From NCBI GenBank assembly GCA_945874535.1, contig CAMCGZ010000020.1, positions 1 through 43,113 on the forward strand: a stretch of DNA of 43,113 nt, in the 5' to 3' direction. The notes under the pieces are model-generated. The model saw only the letters and a list, made by a program, of their open reading frames with translations. It was not told the DNA's origin and did not search any database. Both the position numbers and the translations under genes were made by a program. The stretch is from Bdellovibrio sp. ZAP7 (lineage in GTDB: Bacteria > Bdellovibrionota > UBA1018 > CAIMNF01). Numbering within the stretch: the first letter of the stretch is position 1; each line of letters begins with the position of its first letter. Positions 1 through 8,750 of this stretch are shown piece by piece.

Positions 1-336
1 AACCGTCTCAATGCTCTTCTGGCATAAAAAAGTATTTCTTATGACTCAAAATTGAATTGAATTCAGGTGACCTTGAAGATTACTCCCCAAAATCATAGGC
101 CCGTCTTCTCTTTCAAATATTTCATCGTCAGAAAGTATCTCTCGCCAGAAAAAATCCCGGCGAAATACTTTCATCTAAACAGATTGTCAAAGAACAGCCG
201 CAACCTCTGAAAAAACATCTCAATTGCAACGGCTGGACAGGAATATCCGAGGTCCGGCTGGATTTCAAGCTAGCTGGTGGAGCAAAAAAACACATGAATC
301 GGTCAAAAAGTCAAACCATTGAAAATACGATGTTTT
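1..336. other. AT-rich stretch without a recognisable gene
   Basis: No open frame of convincing length or composition is visible on either strand. The base composition is clearly more AT-rich than the operons that follow. The only structured element I see is the inverted repeat at 131-172. The stretch lies downstream of the thioesterase gene, which is read leftward and stops at 337, so it may hold that gene's 3' untranslated region or the promoter of something outside the window. Confidence 0.5.
131..172. repeat. Interrupted hairpin (8 bp + 5 bp arms)
   Basis: GAAAGTAT at 131-138 is an exact reverse complement of ATACTTTC at 165-172. Inside it, TCGCC (142-146) pairs with GGCGA (159-163) around a 12-base loop. 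No T-run follows on the plus strand, so it is not a canonical intrinsic terminator. It could be a regulatory RNA hairpin, a protein-binding palindrome or one copy of a dispersed intergenic repeat. Confidence 0.55.
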
Positions 337-762
337 TTAGACTGACTCGGAAGGCTTTCCTGCTAACGCATTGAGCCAAAACGGATCCGGAGTGATCAAC
401 TTCCTCTCCCGAAGATCGAAACAACCCAGCGTAAATTCCGCCTCAGCCGCGATTTCGCCGGACTCATTCACCAAATCGTGCACAAGAAAAATGATTTTCT
501 TCCGGATCTCGCGAATTCGGGTCCGGATCGTGATTTCTTCGCGCAATTTCAATTCACGCATGAAGCGCACCTTGCACTCAAGCACCACCGTACCGACTTG
601 GCGTGCGTGAACCTGGTCGATTCCATAGCCACGGGAAGTGATCATCTCCCATCGGGCCTCTTCGAAAAGCACCAAATACTGGGCATTGTTGACGTGTCCG
701 AAAGTGTCGAGATGACGCTCGCGGATCAAGGTCCTGTATTCGTGCTGAGGCCATTGATTCAT
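337..762 (-). CDS. Hotdog-fold acyl-CoA thioesterase (YbgC/4HBT type)
   Basis: This 141-residue protein is probably a thioester hydrolase of the 4-hydroxybenzoyl-CoA thioesterase family. Near the N-terminus it has DTFGHVNNAQYL (about residues 19-30), matching the family active-site pattern D-x-x-G-H-V-N-N, followed by a helix with FEEARWE. Its length is typical of single-hotdog enzymes. I chose the ATG at 760-762 because GAGGAAT sits directly before it on the minus strand; the open frame extends further upstream only as antisense of argS. A possible -10 (TATCCT, 778-773) lies just ahead. It diverges from argS across a 60-base gap. The acyl substrate cannot be told from sequence. Confidence 0.85.
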   Translation of the reverse strand: MNQWPQHEYRTLIRERHLDTFGHVNNAQYLVLFEEARWEMITSRGYGIDQVHARQVGTVVLECKVRFMRELKLREEITIRTRIREIRKKIIFLVHDLVNESGEIAAEAEFTLGCFDLRERKLITPDPFWLNALAGKPSESV

Positions 763-822
763 ATTCCTCAAAAGGATACCCGACCGCCCGAAAATGTGAG
801 AGAACTTTCGGTCTGATCGACC

Positions 823-2568
823 ATGGAAAAATTCAAATTCGAAATTGCCAAAATTCTGAGTGAAACCCTGGAAACAACGGTGACTCCCGCCGAATTGGAG
901 ACCCCGAAGGACCGTGCACTCGGGGACTTCGCCTTCCCTTGCTTCAAACTGGCCAAGAATCTCCGCAAAGCCCCTCCTTTGTTGGCACAAGAAACCGCCC
1001 ATCAACTTGCCACTCGACTGGATTCTGAACGGTATTCGGTGAAGCCGGCTGGGCCTTACGTGAACATCACTCTCACTCGCAAGGCGGTGGTCACCGGAAT
1101 TCTGGACCCCATCCTGAAGGAAGGCCACCAGGCCGGCTCCGCTCCTGCGGACTCCAAAGAGCGCTGGGTGTTCGAATTCAGCTCGCCGAATGTGGCCAAA
1201 CCATTCCAGATCTACCACCTGCGTACCACCATCGTGGGGGCATCACTTTCACGGATCGCACGTCATCGCGGTTTCCGGGTCACAACGATCAATCACCTGG
1301 GAGATTGGGGAACCCAGTACGGAAAGCTCGCCATCGCACTCAAGCGCTACGAAAAGGAGCTCCCTTCGGAACTGACCCTCAAGAACCTGGTTGATATTTA
1401 TGTCCGGATTCATAAGGACATGGAGACCGATACGACCATCGAAAAAGACGGCCAAGCCGCGTTCAAACGCCTGGAGCAGGGCGATCCGGAGATGCGTGCC
1501 ATCTGGAAAAAGTGCGTCGACATCTCCATGAAGGAATTCGCCAAGACCTACCAGCGGTATCAGGTCGATTTCGACCACTATTGGGGTGAGTCCTTCTACG
1601 AGGACCAACTGAAGCCCTTGATCTCCGACCTGAAACAAAGAGGAATCCTGGTAGAAGACCAAGGGGCGCAGGTCGTTCGGGTCACCTCGCGAGACGGACA
1701 GGAAATTCCGCCGTGCATTCTCGAAAAAAGCGATGGAACTTCCATCTATGCCACTCGTGATGTCGCGGCTGCTGTTTACCGGCATGAAAAGCTGGGCTTT
1801 GATCGCATGAGCTATGTGGTGGGCAAAGAGCAAAAACTCCATTTCGAGCAAGTGTTCGGAGTCCTGAGAGCCATGGGCTGCGCTTGGGAACAGGCCTGCG
1901 AACACATCGCAACCGGACTGTACCGGTTCAAAGATGCCAAAATGTCCACGCGAAAAGGCAATTTCATCACCCTCGAGGAAGTGAACGACCTCTGCATGGC
2001 GAAATCTCTGGCACTCATGACCGAGCGGAATGCCTCCCAAGAAGATCCGGATCTCCGCCTGCCTGAGGCTGAAATTCAGACCATCGCAGAACAAGTCGCG
2101 GTAGGTGCACTGGTATTCGCCGATTTGAGCACTGATCCGACCCGGGATCTCGAATTCGATGTCGATCGGGTGATCTCCTTCGAAGGGGAAACCGGTCCCT
2201 ACATCCAATACGCCCACACCCGTTGCCTGAGCATCCTCAAGAAGGCGGGCATGCAGACCGGATCTGCGCCTGACGCCACCCTACTCGAGGCACGGCTCAC
2301 GGCTCCTGAGGAAATTCTCCTGATCCGCACCCTCGGGCGCTTCCCGGAAGCACTCGACCGGACCCTCGATCAGCGCAAACCAAGCCAGCTCACCACCTAC
2401 CTGATCGACCTGACCCGTGATTTCGGACAGTTCTACAGGGAGTGCAAGGTGATGAACCCCGAGGATCCTGAGTTGACCCGGGTTCGCCTCGCTTTGGTGG
2501 ATGCGACCCGGATCGTTCTCGGCCTCGGACTCGAGCTTCTCGGCATTCCGAAGCCGGAACGGATGTGA
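823..2568 (+). CDS. argS: Arginyl-tRNA synthetase
   Basis: This 581-residue class I synthetase charges tRNA-Arg with arginine in the cytosol, and its length is normal for ArgRS. An N-terminal tRNA-recognition domain (residues about 1-90) precedes the Rossmann catalytic domain, which begins at FSSPNVAKPF. The KMSKS loop is KMSTRKG at residues 373-379, a form known in other ArgRS. The C-terminal helical anticodon-binding domain ends in a characteristic LGLGLELLGI segment. The HIGH motif is unusual: residues 129-132 read QIYH, so the first His and the Gly are both replaced while the last His and the following LR are kept. No strong Shine-Dalgarno sequence precedes the ATG. The stop overlaps the start of the next gene. 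Confidence 0.95.
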   Translation: MEKFKFEIAKILSETLETTVTPAELETPKDRALGDFAFPCFKLAKNLRKAPPLLAQETAHQLATRLDSERYSVKPAGPYVNITLTRKAVVTGILDPILKEGHQAGSAPADSKERWVFEFSSPNVAKPFQIYHLRTTIVGASLSRIARHRGFRVTTINHLGDWGTQYGKLAIALKRYEKELPSELTLKNLVDIYVRIHKDMETDTTIEKDGQAAFKRLEQGDPEMRAIWKKCVDISMKEFAKTYQRYQVDFDHYWGESFYEDQLKPLISDLKQRGILVEDQGAQVVRVTSRDGQEIPPCILEKSDGTSIYATRDVAAAVYRHEKLGFDRMSYVVGKEQKLHFEQVFGVLRAMGCAWEQACEHIATGLYRFKDAKMSTRKGNFITLEEVNDLCMAKSLALMTERNASQEDPDLRLPEAEIQTIAEQVAVGALVFADLSTDPTRDLEFDVDRVISFEGETGPYIQYAHTRCLSILKKAGMQTGSAPDATLLEARLTAPEEILLIRTLGRFPEALDRTLDQRKPSQLTTYLIDLTRDFGQFYRECKVMNPEDPELTRVRLALVDATRIVLGLGLELLGIPKPERM

Positions 2569-3464
2569 GTGGAATGCAAGACCCCTTGACCCCTTACCTC
2601 CTCGCGATCGGTGCGAACCTTTGCTTCGGAACGGCCAGCATCGCCTTTTCGGACTACGCCCGGAGATTTTCGGCGACTTGGGTGAATCAGTTGAAGGTGA
2701 GCATCGCTTTCTTCGGATTTTTGCTGACCTTCTTCGCCTTCGAATCCTTCATCTCCCTGCCTCCGGCCGGTCATGCTTACCTTCTGGCCAGCGGATTTGT
2801 GGGGCTTTTTTTCGGTGATTTCTTTTTATTCCGGTCATTGGCCGAGCTGGGCCCTTCCCGGACGCTGGTTCTGTACACCTTCGAGCCGCTTCTGGTGGGT
2901 CTCTACGGTTATTTCTTTCTTCGACAGGGACTGAGCCCTTACCAGGTTCTCGCAGTCCTTTGCATGATCGGCTGCGTGTTGACTTTCATGCTGGAGCGGA
3001 ACCGCCAGACCGGATCCTTCGGCATCCGCTCTTTCGCCTTCGCTTTCCTGGGTGTCTTCCTGGATGCCGTGGGAGTGATGCTTTCACGACAGGCGTATGA
3101 GCAAGATGCCGGGCTCGGCCCCTTCCAAGTGAACCTGACCAGGACGGTCGGAGCGCTGGCCGGATTTTTCTTCATGAGCCCGAAGTTTCCACTGCTTCTG
3201 GTGAGAGATCTGAAAAATCTCGCGCCCCGGGGAAGGTGGACCGCCCTCGGCGCCTGTGTGCTCGGGACTTTCATCTCTCTCTCTCTTTATCTGACAGCTC
3301 TCAAGACCGCTCATGTGGCGACCCTCACCGCTATTTCCATCACTTCTCCAGTTTGGGTTTCCCTGATCGAGCATGCTCGGGCCCGGGAATGGCCCAACCG
3401 GTACCTATGGGCTGCTTTCTCGCTTTTCCTTTGTGGATTCATCCTGATGCAGGTCCCGGGCTGA
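2565..3464 (+). CDS. EamA/DMT-family membrane transporter
   Basis: A 299-residue integral membrane protein with about ten hydrophobic helices in two homologous halves, as in the EamA (drug/metabolite transporter) family. The second half opens near FGIRSFAFAFLGVFLDAVGV and ends in a helix rich in F and L. The likely role is export or exchange of a small metabolite through the inner membrane; the substrate cannot be predicted. The GTG at 2565 overlaps the argS stop (GTGA), suggesting translational coupling; an ATG at 2574 is an alternative start three codons in. No charged insertion or truncation is visible. Confidence 0.85.
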   Translation: MSGMQDPLTPYLLAIGANLCFGTASIAFSDYARRFSATWVNQLKVSIAFFGFLLTFFAFESFISLPPAGHAYLLASGFVGLFFGDFFLFRSLAELGPSRTLVLYTFEPLLVGLYGYFFLRQGLSPYQVLAVLCMIGCVLTFMLERNRQTGSFGIRSFAFAFLGVFLDAVGVMLSRQAYEQDAGLGPFQVNLTRTVGALAGFFFMSPKFPLLLVRDLKNLAPRGRWTALGACVLGTFISLSLYLTALKTAHVATLTAISITSPVWVSLIEHARAREWPNRYLWAAFSLFLCGFILMQVPG

Positions 3465-3549
3465 TCCTGAATCGTCAGATTTTTTCTCGACTTCAAGGGC
3501 CCCACACCTTATGAAATGAGGACGGTTCCGAAATTTTGAAGGAGATTCC

Positions 3550-5076
3550 ATGTCCCAGAACAACGCTGCAGTGATCGCACCCGAACAACAGAAAACCTTC
3601 TTCGGCCACCCGGCCGGTTTGTTCGTATTGTTCTTTACCGAAATGTGGGAGCGATTCTCTTATTACGGGATGCGCGCCTTGCTCGTGCTGTACATGACCT
3701 CGTACCTGATCAAGGACCCTGAAAAGGCGAATGCGGTGTTCGGCTTCGACGCCTTGAGAAAACTTCTCGAGACCGGTTTTGGCCCGCTCGAGTCACAACC
3801 CCTGGCTTCGCAGATTTACGGGCTCTACACCGGCTTCGTGTACCTCTCCCCATTCTTCGGAGGCATCCTGGCTGACAAAGTCTGGGGCCAGCGCAAGACG
3901 GTGTACATCGGCGGAGTCCTGATGGCCATCGGTCACTTCTTGATGGCGTTCGAGAACATGTTTCTTTTCGCCCTTTTCTTCCTGATCCTCGGCAATGGCG
4001 CATTCAAGCCGAATATCTCCACCCAAGTCGGCAATCTCTACCCTGCGGGCGACCCACGCCGTGACGGAGCCTTCACCATCTTTTACATGGGCATCAACCT
4101 CGGTGCCTTCTTCTCTCCGCTCGTTTGCGGCAGCCTGGGCCAGGTGTACGGATGGCATTATGGATTCTCCGCGGCCGGATTCGGGATGTTGGCAGGCCTG
4201 ATGGTTTATCATTTCGGCCGTCGTCTGCTTCCGCTCGACAAGCACGCAGCAGTGCGCGCCGCTGGCGGGACTCCCGAAACCAAGGGGGCATCGTTTGCTG
4301 CGATGACCATTCTGGGCTTCCTGAGCATTGCCACGCTATTCTTCGTCATCCTCATTCTACCAGCCGCTCTCAAGGCTTTGATCGCGGGCGGCATGATTGC
4401 CGGCGTGCTGTTCGCACTCCGGAAATTGGACGCCGAGGACCGGAGCCGTGTGGTCGCACTCCTGTTTCTCTGCATGGGGACGATCGTTTTCTGGTCGATC
4501 TACGAGCAACAAGGAAATACCCTTCAGCTCTGGGCAGACGAGAAAACCGACTGGACCTTCTTCGGATTGAACATCCCCTCGACCTGGTACCAGTCTTTCA
4601 ATCCGGCCATGATCTTCGCATTCGCTCCCCTGCTCGACATGATCTGGAACCGCCGGGCCAAGCAAGGAAAGGCTTCGAGTTCTGTTCGGAAGATGGGAAT
4701 CGGGTCGATGCTTTGCGGAGTCGCATTCATCATCATGATCCTCGCCGCCAAAGTGGTCGGAGAAGGTGCCGAGAAAGGCAGCCTGATGTGGCTTGCCCTC
4801 ACGACCTGGATTTTCACCATGGGTGAACTCTATCTGTCTCCGATCGGGCTTTCGCTCGTGACCAAGGTCGCTCCTGCAAAAATGCTGTCGATGATGATGG
4901 GCATGTGGTTCCTGTCATCATTCTTCGGAAATTACCTGGCGGGATACATCGGAACCTTCTATGAGAAGATGCCGAAGGACGCCTTCTTCATGCTCCTGTG
5001 CGTGATGGGAGTGGTGGTCGGCCTCTTCTTTTTCGCAGCCGAGAAACGCCTGCGCCGGGTGATCGGCGACGCCTGA
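3550..5076 (+). CDS. POT/PTR2-family proton-dependent oligopeptide transporter
   Basis: A 508-residue inner-membrane symporter that takes up di- and tripeptides using the proton gradient. The N-terminal helix carries the POT signature ExxERFSYYGMRALLVLYM (E, E and R about residues 31-35), needed for proton coupling and peptide binding. The downstream PTR2 pattern KPNISTQVGNLY lies in helix 4-5. About 12-14 hydrophobic helices are visible, and the length is typical of bacterial members such as DtpA or YdgR. A good ribosome-binding site, AAGGAGA, is placed 5-6 bases before the ATG. An 85-base gap separates it from the EamA gene, so it may have its own promoter. It converges with the next gene with only 9 bases between the stops. 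Confidence 0.95.
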   Translation: MSQNNAAVIAPEQQKTFFGHPAGLFVLFFTEMWERFSYYGMRALLVLYMTSYLIKDPEKANAVFGFDALRKLLETGFGPLESQPLASQIYGLYTGFVYLSPFFGGILADKVWGQRKTVYIGGVLMAIGHFLMAFENMFLFALFFLILGNGAFKPNISTQVGNLYPAGDPRRDGAFTIFYMGINLGAFFSPLVCGSLGQVYGWHYGFSAAGFGMLAGLMVYHFGRRLLPLDKHAAVRAAGGTPETKGASFAAMTILGFLSIATLFFVILILPAALKALIAGGMIAGVLFALRKLDAEDRSRVVALLFLCMGTIVFWSIYEQQGNTLQLWADEKTDWTFFGLNIPSTWYQSFNPAMIFAFAPLLDMIWNRRAKQGKASSSVRKMGIGSMLCGVAFIIMILAAKVVGEGAEKGSLMWLALTTWIFTMGELYLSPIGLSLVTKVAPAKMLSMMMGMWFLSSFFGNYLAGYIGTFYEKMPKDAFFMLLCVMGVVVGLFFFAAEKRLRRVIGDA

Positions 5077-5085
5077 GTCCGGAAT

Positions 5086-6171
5086 TCAAATCGGAAGATT
5101 GAAATCCACGTGCAGGACATAACGTCTGGATGTGTTTTGATGGAAGGCCACCCCCAGTTCCTCGGCGTAGGACAGGGCGGTAATCCGCAGAACCCAGATG
5201 TCGAATGCTGCTCCGTAGGTGAGATTCAACTGGTTCATCCCCGCATAGATGTCGAATAAGGGGAGTGAGGTTTCAGTACCGAAGTGAAGCTTGTTCGAGA
5301 ATCTTGTTTCTTGATCGAGATTACGAAGATCGAGTCCGGCCTTGAATCTGAGGAAGTCGCTGTTCTTGACCCACCCCACCCCGATCGAGGGGTTCATCGG
5401 TACCGCACGCGCAGTCGATACGTCAAAGCGGGTTCCACCGATGTCGGTCAGGCTCGCCCCGAAGTACAGATCGCTTCCCTTGCTGTCGAGATGACGAACA
5501 TACTGCACACCCACGTCGGCTCCGAATCCCATTCCGTAGTCCCCCACCAGATTGGCGATGTATCCTTCCGCATCGTTGGCGAGACTGAGGAATTCCGGGG
5601 TGCTGAGATCGTAGATCCCCCCCTTTCTCCAAAGCATTTTCCCGGCGAGCCCGAATCGCCACTCGTCGACCGGTCTGCGTCCCGACTTGAAACTCCACCC
5701 CATACCCGCCTGAAATCCGTAGGTCAGCATGTTCCCGATCCGATAAGTGGGATTGGCCTGGTTCCTGATGAGGAGCGAGCCCTGGGCATCGCCGATAAAT
5801 GCCACTGTGAAATTCGGGAGCGTAATGAGAGGTGCGGTACTGGCCCGAAGGTAAATGTCTTGACCCATCAGCTCGTTCAAAGTCCCGAGTCCGAAGTTGC
5901 TCAGGGCATCGGTCACGGTCGAGAGAGAACTGTAAATATCGAGCGACCCCTCGAGCGCCACATTCACTGGCCGGAACTGCCTCGTTTTTTGTCCCGCGAG
6001 CCCTGCCGGATTGTTGAACAAGGCATATTCATCGTCGGCAAGACCCACACCGATCCCGCCCATGGCCATCTGCCGGGGCTGACGAACCAGGGTCACCAAT
6101 GCACTTGAAGAGGTGCTCGACAAGACCCCTGCAAGGATCAGGAATATCGGGAGGATCCGGATCACTGCCAT
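5086..6171 (-). CDS. Outer-membrane beta-barrel protein (PorV/FadL-like)
   Basis: A 361-residue protein with an N-terminal signal peptide (residues 1 to about 25, charged start then a long hydrophobic core ending SSTSSSA). It is followed by RQMAMGGIGVGLADDEYALFNNPAGLA, split here only for reading: the MGG-x-GVGLADD and NNPAGLA segments are typical of the plug region of PorV and FadL-type barrels. The rest alternates polar and hydrophobic residues with many G, Y and F, as in beta-strands. I start it at the ATG at 6169-6171, which overlaps the last 10 bases of the upstream lipoprotein gene; the same frame is open further upstream, but a signal peptide fits only this start. It is the last gene of the coaD operon. 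Ligand or cargo is unknown. Confidence 0.75.
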   Translation of the reverse strand: MAVIRILPIFLILAGVLSSTSSSALVTLVRQPRQMAMGGIGVGLADDEYALFNNPAGLAGQKTRQFRPVNVALEGSLDIYSSLSTVTDALSNFGLGTLNELMGQDIYLRASTAPLITLPNFTVAFIGDAQGSLLIRNQANPTYRIGNMLTYGFQAGMGWSFKSGRRPVDEWRFGLAGKMLWRKGGIYDLSTPEFLSLANDAEGYIANLVGDYGMGFGADVGVQYVRHLDSKGSDLYFGASLTDIGGTRFDVSTARAVPMNPSIGVGWVKNSDFLRFKAGLDLRNLDQETRFSNKLHFGTETSLPLFDIYAGMNQLNLTYGAAFDIWVLRITALSYAEELGVAFHQNTSRRYVLHVDFNLPI

Positions 6172-7205
6172 GCTTGATCCACTCCGTACAGAATACCAGT
6201 AGCGATCATCGAAATGACGGGCGATTCCGAACACGAAGCCCTGTAGCGGAGTCTTCTCAAGGCCTCCGTACATTGTAAGGCCGTATAAACCGGCGACGCT
6301 GCGGCTCCCGGCTTTGCGACACCCGTCGTGCAAAAGACCGTTCCTGCGGTTTCGACTGCAGACAGAGCCGTCACCGCGAGCGAAACAGCTGAACCCGCAG
6401 CGGAAGGCAAGAGGGGCTGTACCGCAGCAGCGGAATCGAGAAACATGAGGTAAGCGGATGCGATCGAACAAGCCGCCTCACTCGTATCGTTCAAGACATT
6501 GTTGAATCGGACCTGATTGCTGACGACTCCATTATTCACCCAAGTCAACTCGGTCGTTGCAAGACTCCCTTTCCGGTTCAGGGTCGTTCCCAAGGCTGCC
6601 ATTGACAGAAACAGCCCGTAAACCTTCGCATCACTAGTGAGGTCCTGATAGTTGACTGAACCCGGGTTGTGAACCTGTGAAAGCGTTTGATCCGGAACCG
6701 ATACGACTGTTCCTGGAGCCAGCACGGACTGGAGCGCATCCATAGCGGACCAAGTGCTTTGCATTTTCGTATCCGAAGGAAGGGAGGAAAAGATCCTCAC
6801 AAAGTCGGCGATCGGATTCAAAGGGCTCAGACTGGTCAGTTCCTGGTACACCTCGTACATGTTGATTCCGGCACTGCATCCCTGAGCCGAGACATAAAGC
6901 ATGCGGATCCGGTTGTCGCTGTACTGGGATTCGTAGAGACGTGTCGAGAGGATGAGCGCGGTCGTGCAATCTTCGCGAGTGAGGGCGTTCTCGATTTCGT
7001 TCACCATCTCCGCACGGTCGAGCGCATCCGAAAGGTCGTAGGGGCCGCCGCCGCAACCGCTCAGCAGTTCAAGCAGGAAGACGATCGAGAAAATCGACGA
7101 TGCGCTGGCACGCTTCCACCAGGGTTTTCTCGTCGACCGCGAAGCTGAGGCGGATACACGTGGGCGCGCCGAAGTCCACTCCCGAGACCACCGCCACTTG
7201 TGCAT
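6162..7205 (-). CDS. Putative lipoprotein of unknown function, start uncertain
   Basis: The mature part is clear: a hydrophobic stretch SIFSIVFLLELLSGC ends in a lipobox-like Cys followed by GGG, and about 295 residues follow with alternating helices. I do not recognise the family. The start is a problem. The first in-frame ATG upstream of the lipobox is at 7203-7205, inside the aminotransferase gene in another frame, which gives a 137-base overlap and an Arg/Trp-rich n-region of about 35 residues. No GTG or TTG lies closer to the lipobox; only ATT or CTG codons do. Translation may therefore begin at a non-standard codon near the aminotransferase stop (7069). The downstream barrel gene overlaps its 3' end, so the two probably work together in the envelope. 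Confidence 0.6.
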   Translation of the reverse strand: MHKWRWSREWTSARPRVSASASRSTRKPWWKRASASSIFSIVFLLELLSGCGGGPYDLSDALDRAEMVNEIENALTREDCTTALILSTRLYESQYSDNRIRMLYVSAQGCSAGINMYEVYQELTSLSPLNPIADFVRIFSSLPSDTKMQSTWSAMDALQSVLAPGTVVSVPDQTLSQVHNPGSVNYQDLTSDAKVYGLFLSMAALGTTLNRKGSLATTELTWVNNGVVSNQVRFNNVLNDTSEAACSIASAYLMFLDSAAAVQPLLPSAAGSAVSLAVTALSAVETAGTVFCTTGVAKPGAAASPVYTALQCTEALRRLRYRASCSESPVISMIATGILYGVDQAWQ

Positions 7206-8259
7206 CCTGCAAAAGGCGTTCAGCAAATCCATTCGCATCCTGATTCTGCCCGAGCGCCCGTTTGCAATCGACAAACAGGTAAAAGGCGCCACGGGGCACA
7301 CACACTTCGATTTTCTCTGATTTTCCGAGGACTTCCAATGCTAAATTGCGCCTGTGTAAATATTGAAGGCGCTGGGGTTCGAACTCGGACTCAGGAAGTG
7401 AAAGAGCGGCAATCGCGGCATACTGAGAGAGCGAACAAATTCCAGAGGTTGAGTGCCCCTGCAGAGCGATCAGGGCCCGGGTGAGCTCGATCGGGGCCAC
7501 GGTCCAACCGATGCGCCAGCCGGTCATCGATCCGCTTTTTGACAAACCGTTGACGGTCACAGTCCGGTCTCTCAAAACGGGATTGGCCTCGAGAAAGGAA
7601 CACCAGCTCCCCTTTTCGAATTCGATCCGGTCATAAATCTCGTCACTCAGGATCCAAACATCCGGATGCCGTTCGAGCACCTTGCCCAACTCCCGGAGTT
7701 CCTCACGAGTGTACAGGGCTCCGGTGGGATTCGAAGGAGAGTTGATCAGAAGGAGACGGGTTTTGGGTGTGATTGCGGCCTCGAGTGCTGCCGGATCAAG
7801 CCGGTAGCCTTGCGAGGCGGAGGTCGGAAGACCGATCGGGCTTCCGCCGGCTGCGCGGACCATTTCGGGATAACTGAGCCAGAATGGCGACGGAAACAAA
7901 ACTTCGTCTCCCGAATCGATCAGGGCAAACACTGAATTGAAAATCGCCTGTTTGCCTCCGTTCGAAACCACCACTTCCTGAGACGTCCACGGGGTGGAAA
8001 GGGAAGGCTGACGCCGATTGGTGTGGGCGGCCACGGCCTCACGAAGCTCGGGAAGCCCCGGAGTGGGCGTGTAACGCGAAAGATTTTTCCGGACCGCTTC
8101 GATCACGGCCTGTTTGGCCACCTCGGGCGGAGGGGAATCCGGCTCACCCGCCGTGAGATTGTAAATCGGCTTACCCTCTTGCTTCAGCCGGTTGACGATC
8201 GCATTGATTTTCAGCGTGGCGCTTTCACGGAGTCCGGCAACCCGGCTCGAGAGCCTCAT
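7069..8259 (-). CDS. PLP-dependent class I aminotransferase (AspC-like)
   Basis: A 396-residue fold-type I aminotransferase that moves an amino group between an amino acid and a 2-oxoacid. The pyridoxal-phosphate lysine lies in the pattern GLSKSGSMTGWRIGW. The upstream NSPSNPTGALY segment supplies the conserved Asn, and ILSDEIYDRI the Asp that binds the pyridine nitrogen. The Y-x-P-x-x-G-x-x-x-LR motif near residue 65 is also present. Length and motifs match subgroup I-gamma aspartate/aromatic aminotransferases, so aspartate or an aromatic amino acid is a reasonable but unproven donor. It is coupled to coaD by an ATGA overlap, and its 3' end is overlapped by the lipoprotein gene. Confidence 0.9.
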   Translation of the reverse strand: MRLSSRVAGLRESATLKINAIVNRLKQEGKPIYNLTAGEPDSPPPEVAKQAVIEAVRKNLSRYTPTPGLPELREAVAAHTNRRQPSLSTPWTSQEVVVSNGGKQAIFNSVFALIDSGDEVLFPSPFWLSYPEMVRAAGGSPIGLPTSASQGYRLDPAALEAAITPKTRLLLINSPSNPTGALYTREELRELGKVLERHPDVWILSDEIYDRIEFEKGSWCSFLEANPVLRDRTVTVNGLSKSGSMTGWRIGWTVAPIELTRALIALQGHSTSGICSLSQYAAIAALSLPESEFEPQRLQYLHRRNLALEVLGKSEKIEVCVPRGAFYLFVDCKRALGQNQDANGFAERLLQDAQVAVVSGVDFGAPTCIRLSFAVDEKTLVEACQRIVDFLDRLPA

Positions 8260-8750
8260 GAGCGCACCTTCCCCGCGACCGGAAGTTTTTCGCGCATCTT
8301 GTGCAGTACGGGTGTCGGAACATAGGGAGAAATGTCCCCGCCATAAGAATGGAGCTCCTTGATCATGGTCGAGCTCACAAAATAAAGACCCTGCGAGGTC
8401 ATCATGAATACGGTCTCGATCTGCGGATGGATGTTCTTGTTCATCGTGGCCATCATGTATTCGTACTCGAAATCACTGGGCGTCCGGAGCCCCCGGATCA
8501 CCGCATTGATTCCATGAGAACGCGCATAATCCATGGTGAGGCCGGTCGTGGACTCGACCCGAACACCGGGCATGTTCTTCACCACCTCGCGAATGAGGTC
8601 CACCCGTTCTTCCACGGTGAGGACGGCGGTTTTCTTGGCTGATCCTGCGATCAGAATGGTGATTTCAGGAAACAACTTGAGACTGCGTTCGAGAATGTCG
8701 AGATGTCCGTTCGTGAACGGATCGAAAGATCCTGGGTAGATCGCCTTCAT
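8256..8750 (-). CDS. coaD: Phosphopantetheine adenylyltransferase
   Basis: A 164-residue enzyme that transfers AMP from ATP to 4'-phosphopantetheine, the fourth step of coenzyme A synthesis. The N-terminus YPGSFDPFTNGHLDILERS carries the nucleotidyltransferase T/H-x-G-H motif (TNGH). The C-terminal FVSSTMIKE corresponds to the ISSTxIR motif that binds ATP phosphates. Length is normal for the hexameric bacterial enzyme. It sits between rsmD and the aminotransferase, coupled to both by 4-base ATGA overlaps; rsmD-coaD adjacency is common in bacteria, which supports both calls. Confidence 0.97.
   Translation of the reverse strand: MKAIYPGSFDPFTNGHLDILERSLKLFPEITILIAGSAKKTAVLTVEERVDLIREVVKNMPGVRVESTTGLTMDYARSHGINAVIRGLRTPSDFEYEYMMATMNKNIHPQIETVFMMTSQGLYFVSSTMIKELHSYGGDISPYVPTPVLHKMREKLPVAGKVRS

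Noticed and set aside
763-1218. Upstream extension of the thioesterase frame to 1218
   Set aside because: It is antisense to argS, its sequence has no thioesterase features, and a ribosome-binding site marks the start at 762.
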